A stretch of 40,475 nucleotides of DNA from Dyadobacter sp. LHD-138 (lineage in GTDB: Bacteria; Bacteroidota; Bacteroidia; Cytophagales; Spirosomataceae), in the NCBI RefSeq assembly GCF_030929615.1, contig NZ_JAVFVU010000052.1, positions 1 through 40,475 on the forward strand. Reading direction: 5' to 3'. Under the pieces are notes generated by a model. It saw only the letters and a list, made by a program, of their open reading frames with translations. It was not told where the DNA came from and did no database searches. A program made the translations under genes and the position numbers. Below, piece by piece: positions 33,880 to 40,475 of this stretch (the stretch's first letter is position 1; each line of letters opens with the position of its first letter).

Positions 33880-36800
33880 CTATTTAAAATTCCTGCCCGT
33901 AGGGAAAATCTCCGTTTGAACCACTTTGGCTGCTTGTACTTTCTTACTTCTCCTATCAGAAACGGATTCATCTTTTTCATCGGCACGGGAGAGCGCTTGA
34001 ACGAGATCGTCAGCATCTTCTGCTGCATTCATTTCGCGCAACAGGCCTGACATATCATAGCACCGCCTGACGACAACATGTGTAACTTCCCCTTCACGCT
34101 GCAATTTGCCTTCTACCATCAGTAGTGTAGAGCGCATAATTTCTTTCCGATAGCGATCAAAGAGCTTTTTAAAAACAACCAGGTTGGCAATACCTGTTTC
34201 ATCCTCAATGGTAATAAAACAGATGCCACTTGCTGTTCCCGGCCTTTGCCTGACCAGTACCAATCCAGCCACACGGACAATCGCGCCATCGTTCAATGCA
34301 TTCAAGTCTTTATTGCAGGTCACATGTTGCGCTTCTAGCGGCTTCCGCACAAAGCTTACCGGATGGGCTTTCAATGACAAGGCCATAGAAGCGTAGTCCT
34401 GTACCACATGCTCAACCGCATTCATTTTGGGAAGCTCAACATCTTTTTCAAATGCGCTTTGGGCCTGATGTCCCAAAAAAAGTCCCATTGGCCTGTCGGA
34501 AAGGGCGGACGCTTCCCACATGGCCTGACGCCTGTCCATACCCATAGAGCGGAACGCATCGGCATCGGCCAGTTTTTCGAGCACCGTCTGCGAAACACCT
34601 GCATCCCTTAACGCCGGAATACTCGTGTAGGCACTTTGACGAGCAGAAACTAAAGCTTCAATATCTTCCTGCTTCAATCCCTTAACCTGTCTAAAACCCA
34701 GACGCAGCCCGTGATACCTGCCGGCTTTTCCTTCCAGGTTGTTATCCCAATCAGAAAAGTTTACATCCACCGGCAAGACCCCTACCCCATGCTTGCGGGC
34801 ATCGATCACAATCTGGGCAGGCTGGTAAAACCCCATCGGCATGCTGTTCAGTAATGCTGCGGCGAATACATCCGGATAGTAACACTTGATCCACGACGAT
34901 ACATAAACCAGCAAAGCAAAACTAGCTGCATGACTTTCGGGGAAACCATAACTGCCAAAGCCTTCCAATTGCTTGAAGACCCTTCTGGCAAACTCTTCGG
35001 TATAACCATTGGACATCATACCATCGACCAGCTTTTTTTCGTACTGGCTCACCAGTCCTTTCGCTTTAAAGGTAGCCATGCTCCGCCTGAGCCCATCAGC
35101 TTCTGCCGGTGTGAATCCCGCTGCTACAATGGCGATCTCCATAGCCTGCTCCTGGAACAAGGGGACCCCCAAAGTCCTTCCAAGGATCTGCTCGAGTTCC
35201 TTGGAAGGATACACAATAGGCTCTTCTCCGTTGCGGCGGCGCAAATAGGGATGCACCATATCGCCTTGTATCGGACCGGGTCTTACGATGGCTACCTCAA
35301 TCACCAGGTCATAAAATGTTTTTGGTCTGAGCCTTGGCAGCATCGACATCTGCGCACGGCTTTCGATCTGAAAGACGCCTATAGTATCGGCATGGCTGAT
35401 CATCTCGTACACAGCTGGATCATCCTGCGGAATATTGGCAAGCGTCAGATCTAATCCATAATGGATTTTGGCCAGATCAAATGCCTTACGGATACAGGTC
35501 AGCATACCCAAAGCCAGCACATCCACCTTTAAAAAACCTAAGGCTTCAATATCATCTTTATTCCATTCGATGTTGGTCCGGTTTTCCATCCGGGCATTCA
35601 GGATCGGGCACAGATCTGAAAGCTTGCCCCGCGTGATGACAAAGCCCCCAGTATGCTGTCCGAGCTGACGCGGAAAACCGATATACTGCTGCGTAAGCGC
35701 TAACACTTTAAGCAGATGCTTATCTTTCGGGTCAAAACCTTCACTTGACCCTGACTTGCCTTCAAACCATTCCGGGGTAAGCTCATAACCAGATTTGGAA
35801 AGCCGGTCTACTGCGTCAACCGACAATCCCATAGCCTTGCCAACATCCCGAATAGCACCCTTCCAATGGACCTGCGTCACGGTAGCTACAATGGCTGCAC
35901 GATCACGGCCGTATTTATTAAAGATATACTGCATAACTTCTTCCCGCCGCTCGTGCTCAAAATCAACATCAATATCCGGCGGCTCATCACGTGCGTCGGA
36001 CATAAAACGTGCGAACAACAGCTTGAATTTGGAAGGGTTTACGGACGTGATCCCCAGACAATAACAAACAACAGAGTTGGCCGCTGACCCACGCCCCTGG
36101 CAAAGGATATTGCGGTCTCTGGCAAAACGCACAAAGTCATACACAGTCAAAAAATACGCAGCATAGTTCTTACGCTCCATAAAATCGAGCTCATACTGAA
36201 TGGTCTCTTTAATGTTTTGCGGAATGTTACCACCGAATTTTTCGTTTGCACCCTGCCATGCCAGTAGCACCAGCTCTTGCTGCGGCGTGCGGCCTTCACT
36301 GGTAATTTCTTCGGGGTAGACATATTCCAAGCTGTCCAGGGAAAATTTGCACGCTTGTGCTATTTCCTGGGTTCGCGCGATCGCATCCGGGTATTGCCGG
36401 AATATCCGGACCATTTCTTCAATCGGTTTCAGATGCTGCTCCGCGTTCTGATGAAGCCGGAAGCCTGCATTATAAATCGTACATTTTTCGCGGATGCAGG
36501 TCAGGATATCCTGCAACTGCCGACGCTCATGGTGGTGATAATGTACATCGTTGGTTGCCACCATTGGAATATCCAGGCGGCTTGACAACTGCACGAGACG
36601 GTGCAACTTCTTGGCATCATCACCAGTATAAGAACGGTTGACGCCAAGATACAGCGCTTCCCCAAATACTTTCCTGTACTGCCTTAAAGCAATTTCAAAC
36701 GAAGGATCAAAATCAAACTGCTCATTCAGTGATGATGGTGGGATAGCGATGAATTTTATGCCAGCCGCATACGCATATACATCGGCTTTATACAGGTCAC

Positions 36801-37110
36801 ATTTACCTTTCTCGGTACGAAGGTTGCCAAGTGACAACAAAGCGGAGAGTCCTGCATAGGCCTGTTTTGTTGTCGGATAGGCTAGCAAGCCCGGGCCATC
36901 GAGCAATTCTAGCCTGCATGCGGGGATAATTTTGATCCCTTTTGCTTTCGCGGCCACATGGGCGCGGACGATGCCAGCCAGCGTATTGTGATCGGTAATG
37001 GCAATTGCTGAGTAACCCAACAAAGCAGCCTGCTGCACGAGCTCCTCAGGATGCGAGCCCCCGCGAAGGAAGCTGAAATTGCTGGTTACCTGCAGTTCTG
37101 TATAGCTCAT
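33880..37110 (-). CDS. dnaE2: Error-prone DNA polymerase III alpha subunit DnaE2 (ImuC)
   Basis: This 1076-residue enzyme copies damaged DNA. It opens with a PHP domain (SNFSFLRGGSHPEELVQQA, then AITDHNTLAG), continues with the polymerase palm bearing the catalytic PPDIDVDFEHERREEV (Asp379, Asp381, Asp383), then YGFPESHAASFALLVYVSSW and a tandem HhH region, and ends with an OB domain (VRVAGLVLVRQRPGTASGI). Length and motifs fit DnaE2 rather than replicative DnaE. It works with ImuB and the beta clamp. It starts at ATG 37110, 15 bases after imuB, as the last gene of the imuA-imuB-dnaE2 operon. Confidence 0.95.
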   Translation of the reverse strand: MSYTELQVTSNFSFLRGGSHPEELVQQAALLGYSAIAITDHNTLAGIVRAHVAAKAKGIKIIPACRLELLDGPGLLAYPTTKQAYAGLSALLSLGNLRTEKGKCDLYKADVYAYAAGIKFIAIPPSSLNEQFDFDPSFEIALRQYRKVFGEALYLGVNRSYTGDDAKKLHRLVQLSSRLDIPMVATNDVHYHHHERRQLQDILTCIREKCTIYNAGFRLHQNAEQHLKPIEEMVRIFRQYPDAIARTQEIAQACKFSLDSLEYVYPEEITSEGRTPQQELVLLAWQGANEKFGGNIPQNIKETIQYELDFMERKNYAAYFLTVYDFVRFARDRNILCQGRGSAANSVVCYCLGITSVNPSKFKLLFARFMSDARDEPPDIDVDFEHERREEVMQYIFNKYGRDRAAIVATVTQVHWKGAIRDVGKAMGLSVDAVDRLSKSGYELTPEWFEGKSGSSEGFDPKDKHLLKVLALTQQYIGFPRQLGQHTGGFVITRGKLSDLCPILNARMENRTNIEWNKDDIEALGFLKVDVLALGMLTCIRKAFDLAKIHYGLDLTLANIPQDDPAVYEMISHADTIGVFQIESRAQMSMLPRLRPKTFYDLVIEVAIVRPGPIQGDMVHPYLRRRNGEEPIVYPSKELEQILGRTLGVPLFQEQAMEIAIVAAGFTPAEADGLRRSMATFKAKGLVSQYEKKLVDGMMSNGYTEEFARRVFKQLEGFGSYGFPESHAASFALLVYVSSWIKCYYPDVFAAALLNSMPMGFYQPAQIVIDARKHGVGVLPVDVNFSDWDNNLEGKAGRYHGLRLGFRQVKGLKQEDIEALVSARQSAYTSIPALRDAGVSQTVLEKLADADAFRSMGMDRRQAMWEASALSDRPMGLFLGHQAQSAFEKDVELPKMNAVEHVVQDYASMALSLKAHPVSFVRKPLEAQHVTCNKDLNALNDGAIVRVAGLVLVRQRPGTASGICFITIEDETGIANLVVFKKLFDRYRKEIMRSTLLMVEGKLQREGEVTHVVVRRCYDMSGLLREMNAAEDADDLVQALSRADEKDESVSDRRSKKVQAAKVVQTEIFPTGRNFK

Positions 37111-37125
37111 CTCTCTATCTGTTCA

Positions 37126-38628
37126 TTAAGCGAAAAAGCCATGAATAAACCACTGTGGCTTGCTTATCTCATGATAATGTCCCAACCGAAAAATCCAGTA
37201 ACGCGCACCCTGTTGATCTTCGACCGCATAATAATCCCTGTGCAATCCCTGCTCTAACCACCACTGCTGTTCAATACGCTCAGGCCCGTCAGCTCTGGCG
37301 ATTTCGTGAACCGTTCCCTGGTATCGGAACAGCATGGGTGGGTAATCCGGGATCGGTGCGGTGACGTCGATTCGTTCCGGCATGGGCAATAACAGCACAG
37401 GTCTTGGATGATCTGTACGCCAGCTGGTCAGCGGCTTCTCATCCAGGGAGCAAGCCTCTTTAATAGACCGCTCGGGCCAATAATGCTGATCTGGCAGATA
37501 GCGGTGCGCAATACCGGCACCTGCCCGGGCGGTGAGCCTGTCCAGAAGCTCGGCTATTTCGGACAGGTCATTGCTGCCGGAAATATTCCAAAGGGTTTCC
37601 TGGATCTTGTCAGCGTCGTCGACAACGGGGGCTTCCAACATAAATAGCTCAATACCCAGACCTGGTCTGATCGAAGAAACTTTTAATTCAAAGAGCTTGA
37701 ACAAATGCGCTGCGCTGCAGCTGGCGCTGCTGGTGCCGACTTCAATCTGTTGCACTTTTCCATCAATACGATAGCATCTAAAAACAGCTTTGCGAAGGCC
37801 TTTGCCTTCTTTGGCAAGGCGGCTGCATAATACCTCCAACAGTTTTTTCAATGCAATGTGAATACCGGTTGCCGTGCGAATCGGTTCCAGACTGGGCAAC
37901 CTTTCCTGGTATGGCTCAACAGGCCGGATGGGCTGGATTGTTTCCGGCGCGCGTCCCATGGCCTGATCGATCCTTTGCAAGAGCGGCTGCCCGAAGCGTC
38001 TGCGTAAGACAGGTCCCGGTATATGTACAAAAGCACTGATCTGGTAAAACCCCAGTTTGTGCATTCGCTCTATCGTAGCTGTTTCCAGTCGCAAAGCAGC
38101 CGGTGGCAGTGATGCCAGGGCAGCCATTTGATTACCGGTCTGGACAATCGGACTGATCTTTCCATAACGACAAACCGCGTATGCGGCGGCCATGGTATCT
38201 GCAATAGCAGCGCGTACGTCATAGCCAGCGCCCCTGAGGCGGTTAACAATATCTGTAAGGTAACGGCGCTCACCACCCCAAAGATGCGGGCAGCCGGTAA
38301 TATCCAGGATCAGCCCGTCCGGCAGGTCAACGGCCACAATCGGGCTGTAACGGAGGCACCGTTCGGCCAGGCCATTCAGGAGCTTCTGCGGCTGTCCTGC
38401 TTTATCATCCATAACCAACAGGCCCGGAAATACAGCCCTTGCGTCTGCCACAACCATCCCTGTAGCAATACCCATTCCCTCCGCACAAAGACTAGCCGCT
38501 TGAATGACCATCCGGTTTCGCTCCGGCGCAGCCAGTACAAAGGGGGTGTCCTTTAACTGTGGCTGACGGATGATCCACCGGTCGGTAAGCAGATGACGGA
38601 ACCATATGGACATATAACGCTTCTGCAT
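37126..38628 (-). CDS. imuB: ImuB, Y-family polymerase-like mutasome adaptor
   Basis: The ATG at 38628 gives 500 residues and lies one base after the imuA stop (TAAAATG); an earlier ATG inside imuA is rejected. The protein has the Y-family fold (DITGCPHLWGGERRYLTDIV, then HKLGFYQISAFVHIPGPVL). The first catalytic site reads MSIWF in place of the usual DVD-containing strand, and the second reads LPDGLILD in place of IDEAYLD. It should therefore be inactive as a polymerase, as known for ImuB, and serve to bind DnaE2 and the clamp. Its gene lies between imuA and dnaE2. Confidence 0.92.
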   Translation of the reverse strand: MQKRYMSIWFRHLLTDRWIIRQPQLKDTPFVLAAPERNRMVIQAASLCAEGMGIATGMVVADARAVFPGLLVMDDKAGQPQKLLNGLAERCLRYSPIVAVDLPDGLILDITGCPHLWGGERRYLTDIVNRLRGAGYDVRAAIADTMAAAYAVCRYGKISPIVQTGNQMAALASLPPAALRLETATIERMHKLGFYQISAFVHIPGPVLRRRFGQPLLQRIDQAMGRAPETIQPIRPVEPYQERLPSLEPIRTATGIHIALKKLLEVLCSRLAKEGKGLRKAVFRCYRIDGKVQQIEVGTSSASCSAAHLFKLFELKVSSIRPGLGIELFMLEAPVVDDADKIQETLWNISGSNDLSEIAELLDRLTARAGAGIAHRYLPDQHYWPERSIKEACSLDEKPLTSWRTDHPRPVLLLPMPERIDVTAPIPDYPPMLFRYQGTVHEIARADGPERIEQQWWLEQGLHRDYYAVEDQQGARYWIFRLGHYHEISKPQWFIHGFFA

Positions 38629-38629
38629 T

Positions 38630-39370
38630 TTAAGCGGTTTGTAAAAGATTAATTTCCGGTACAACAATCTCCGGTTTCAGTATATGCTCAAAATGGCCTG
38701 ATATCCACTGGACTTGCCAGCTTCCGGGTTCTCCATTACGTACTTTCAGTAGCTCAACATGCCAGCGGTAAAAACCCATACCCGGCAAATCTTCGCCAGG
38801 ATTACTGGGTAAAGATGAAATTTTCCAACGCGATACCGCCGCAATGGTATTGGCATTTCGCGGGTTATGCCGGTGAAGCAGTCCTGTCACCCGGCTTTGC
38901 TCCACAGCCAGCTGTAACCTGCGGGATTCGGTCAGGTTGACTTCCTGTAATTCCCCGACAACGGCAGCCAGCGCCTGACATTTCAGCGCTTCTTCCACCA
39001 TCCACAACAGGTCCTTTTCATTTCTGACATCGATAAAAATGACCCTTTCCGGCTCAACACCAAAAAATTTTAAAGCCGCAGGGAATACGGTCCGTTTACT
39101 GCTGAGCCACACGCAAAAGCCGCCCCGCTGCATCGTGCGGCTGAGCAGGCCTGCCATAAAGCCTGTTGTTGCGGCAGCATTCTCTGTGTTATCACTTAAA
39201 AATTCGTGTACAGCACCGGTCGGAAAGACACCGTTGGGAAAAGCGGCTTCTATCGGTCCCAGGCCAAAATGAACTTTCTGACTGTCAGTAGGCACACGGA
39301 AACCTTGCAAAGAGAGTATGTCTTTTCGCAGTTTCTCTATCACTTCACTTTTTGCTGCCACCTGCTCCAT
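38630..39370 (-). CDS. imuA: ImuA, RecA-like mutasome protein
   Basis: This 246-residue protein is the first gene of the mutasome operon. The section HFGLGPIEAAFPNGVFPTGA followed by VHEFLSDNTENAAATTGF resembles the RecA core near the Walker A loop, but the lysine of GxxxxGKT is absent, as in other ImuA proteins. VIFIDVRNEKDLLWMVEEAL and EQSRVTGLLHRHNPR follow. The C-terminus (GSWQVQWISGHFEHI) is typical of the family. The ATG at 39370 lies 24 bases from the palindromic operator at 39394. It is divergent from the LexA-like gene. Confidence 0.92.
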   Translation of the reverse strand: MEQVAAKSEVIEKLRKDILSLQGFRVPTDSQKVHFGLGPIEAAFPNGVFPTGAVHEFLSDNTENAAATTGFMAGLLSRTMQRGGFCVWLSSKRTVFPAALKFFGVEPERVIFIDVRNEKDLLWMVEEALKCQALAAVVGELQEVNLTESRRLQLAVEQSRVTGLLHRHNPRNANTIAAVSRWKISSLPSNPGEDLPGMGFYRWHVELLKVRNGEPGSWQVQWISGHFEHILKPEIVVPEINLLQTA

Positions 39371-39388
39371 AATTCAAAAATTAAACGC

Positions 39389-39396
39389 TATATTTG
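39389..39396 (+). promoter_or_regulatory. Possible -7 element of the LexA-like gene
   Basis: TATATTTG matches the Bacteroidota -7 consensus TAnnTTTG exactly. Its last three bases are the first three of the operator, so a bound repressor would cover it. No TTTG lies at the expected -33 position. Confidence 0.5.
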
Positions 39397-39412
39397 ATAC
39401 AAATTGTATCAA
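39394..39412. promoter_or_regulatory. Palindromic operator between imuA and the LexA-like gene
   Basis: TTGATACAAATTGTATCAA is a perfect inverted repeat of 9-bp arms around one central base. It lies 31 bases before the repressor start at 39443 and 24 bases before imuA, so it could control both. No other copy was found in the window. Binding by the adjacent repressor is inference. Confidence 0.7.
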
Positions 39413-39421
39413 CATGTTGAT
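39408..39421. promoter_or_regulatory. Second overlapping palindrome
   Basis: ATCAACATGTTGAT is a perfect 14-bp palindrome that shares ATCAA with the right arm of the 19-bp operator. The region therefore has three half-sites of the TTGAT/ATCAA type at close spacing, which may allow two repressor dimers. Confidence 0.5.
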
Positions 39422-39442
39422 TGTAATGATAACAAAGAAAAG

Positions 39443-40261
39443 ATGAACAACCAAGAAATATTTTTTCAGAAAAACATAAAATTCCTGCGGGACCGCAAAA
39501 AACTCAGTCAGGAAATGCTTGCAGAGAAACTTTCTTTAACGCGTACCAAACTGAATGCACTGGAGCACGGGCACACCAAAGCCCCGCAACCAGAGGATTA
39601 TGTGAGGTATTCGGATTATTTTCGGATCAGCGTTGATAGTTTGTTAAAAGTGGACCTTTCCAGACTTTCTGAATTAAAAATAAGGGAGCTGGAAGCTGGT
39701 AACGATGTTTACATGACGGGCAGCCAGTTGCGCGTGCTTGCTATCACGGTAGATAAAAGCAATAAGGAAAATGTGGAGTATGTTCCCGTCAAAGCGAAGG
39801 CGGGTTACCGGGCAGGTTTTAATGACCCGGAGTATATTGCCGGCCTGCCCAAGTTTTCTATGCCTAATCTCCCAAAAGGGGCGACATACCGCATATTCCC
39901 AACCACCGGCGATTCTATGCTGCCTATACCGGAAGGCAGCGATATCGTATGCCGTTTTATGGAGAACTGGTCAACCCTAAAACCGCGCACACTTTGTATA
40001 GCGATATTAAAAGCAGAGCAGGATTTTGTTTTCAAGCAGGTCACCTTGCAGCAAGATGGACTGCTGATGGAATCGCTGAATAAAACATACCTGCCATATG
40101 CTGTTCCTGTTTCCGAGGTACTGGAACTTTGGGAGTTTCATAGCTATCAAACTAGAGAAATACCAGAAGTGCAATCCGACTTACAGATGCTGGCCAAGGC
40201 TTTCAGAGAAATGCAGGAGGATATAAAGGTTATAAAAAACAAGTTGGAGGTTGTTACATGA
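39443..40261 (+). CDS. LexA-like repressor (XRE helix-turn-helix plus S24 peptidase)
   Basis: The ATG at 39443, with AAAGAAAAG directly upstream, gives 272 residues; a TTG at 39404 lies inside the operator and is rejected. The N-terminal XRE domain (KLSQEMLAEKLSLTRTKLNA) binds DNA. The C-terminal S24 peptidase has Ser158 in TTGDSMLPI and Lys198 in DFVFKQV. A candidate self-cleavage bond is Ala120-Gly121 in KAKAGYRAG. The spacings (Gly to Ser 37, Ser to Lys 40) are close to those of LexA. The last 30 residues look like a coiled coil. By family knowledge it would cleave itself on contact with RecA filaments and release the imuA-imuB-dnaE2 operon and its own gene. Confidence 0.88.
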   Translation: MNNQEIFFQKNIKFLRDRKKLSQEMLAEKLSLTRTKLNALEHGHTKAPQPEDYVRYSDYFRISVDSLLKVDLSRLSELKIRELEAGNDVYMTGSQLRVLAITVDKSNKENVEYVPVKAKAGYRAGFNDPEYIAGLPKFSMPNLPKGATYRIFPTTGDSMLPIPEGSDIVCRFMENWSTLKPRTLCIAILKAEQDFVFKQVTLQQDGLLMESLNKTYLPYAVPVSEVLELWEFHSYQTREIPEVQSDLQMLAKAFREMQEDIKVIKNKLEVVT

Positions 40262-40347
40262 ATAACCGGAAACAATTTATCGTGCGCCTGGCAATGCAGA
40301 TGATTTGCATACCGATCCAGCATTTTCAAAGGTATTTGCAGAAGTGA
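40258..40347 (+). CDS. Tiny overlapping open frame after the repressor
   Basis: The frame starts at the ATG of an ATGA overlap with the repressor stop and encodes 29 residues (MNNRKQFIVRLAMQMICIP and a basic tail). Overlap of this type allows coupled translation. A different frame is open from about 40266 to 40460 without a start (PETIYRAPGNADDLHTDPAF), so this may instead be a frameshifted remnant. No family is recognised. Confidence 0.25.
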   Translation: MNNRKQFIVRLAMQMICIPIQHFQRYLQK

Positions 40348-40475
40348 AATCCTTGAGGGAGTGTACGCTGAACTGTGTCAGGATTTTATTTAGGCAGATT
40401 CAGCTACCAAGAAAAAATTCGCGATCGGCCTGTAATCTGTCACCAAATTTAATGTACAATTGAGACATCGTCAAG

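Noticed and set aside
38629..38667. Upstream start of imuB inside imuA.
   Set aside because: The ATG at 38628 directly follows the imuA stop and gives the family-like N-terminus.
39404..39442. TTG start of the LexA-like gene.
   Set aside because: It lies inside the operator palindrome, and the ATG at 39443 has a purine-rich site before it.
1..40475. CRISPR arrays, tRNA or rRNA genes, and prophage.
   Set aside because: No regularly spaced repeats, no tRNA T-arm motifs and no phage structural genes were seen when reading the window.

Overview
The window looks like chromosome from a Bacteroidota bacterium, most likely of the Cytophagales (Dyadobacter/Spirosoma-like). Three things suggest this: hybrid two-component regulators with periplasmic beta-propeller sensors and AraC outputs, several large secreted proteins ending in type IX secretion system (T9SS) type A sorting domains, and a few matches to the Bacteroidota promoter consensus (TAnnTTTG, with TTTG upstream). 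The genus is inference only. No tRNA, rRNA, CRISPR array or complete insertion sequence was seen.

Left part (1-18.8 kb). The left edge carries the C-terminal end of an IS630-type transposase. A 1355-residue hybrid two-component regulator (HTCS1) follows on the minus strand. Behind it lies a frameshifted remnant of a T9SS cargo gene (4716-5170), then two intact T9SS cargo genes of 1128 and 906 residues. The 906-residue protein has a Cys/Gln pattern that may be an internal thioester domain. Next come two small minus-strand operons: an outer-membrane-type protein with a TMEM175-type channel, and an SDR oxidoreductase with a DoxX-like membrane protein and a secreted NTF2-like protein. Two divergent orphan regulators, one AraC type and one LuxR type, both have receiver domains that lost the phospho-accepting Asp.

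Middle part (18.8-30 kb). A 2064-residue modular T9SS surface protein, with four internal modules each pairing a LamG-like and a conserved following domain, is divergent from a second hybrid regulator (HTCS2). HTCS1 and HTCS2 are nearly identical from the membrane-proximal kinase through the receiver but clearly different in the sensor, which points to recent duplication or gene conversion. The 0.95 kb between the giant gene and HTCS2 holds no convincing gene but has two adjacent hairpins and short direct repeats.

Right part (30-40.5 kb). A Tat-type lipoprotein, a ChaA-like cation/proton exchanger, a decayed gene fragment, a DUF4304 protein and a small exported protein lead to a DNA-damage cassette. 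This is imuA-imuB-dnaE2 (a mutagenic translesion polymerase set) on the minus strand, divergent from a LexA-like XRE/S24 repressor. The shared promoter contains a perfect 19-bp inverted repeat overlapped by a second 14-bp palindrome, the likely operator.

How it fits together: two surface-sensing regulators sit beside large T9SS-exported surface proteins without any SusC/SusD pair, so they may control adhesion or surface proteins rather than glycan import. The mutasome is probably autoregulated with its repressor in response to DNA damage.
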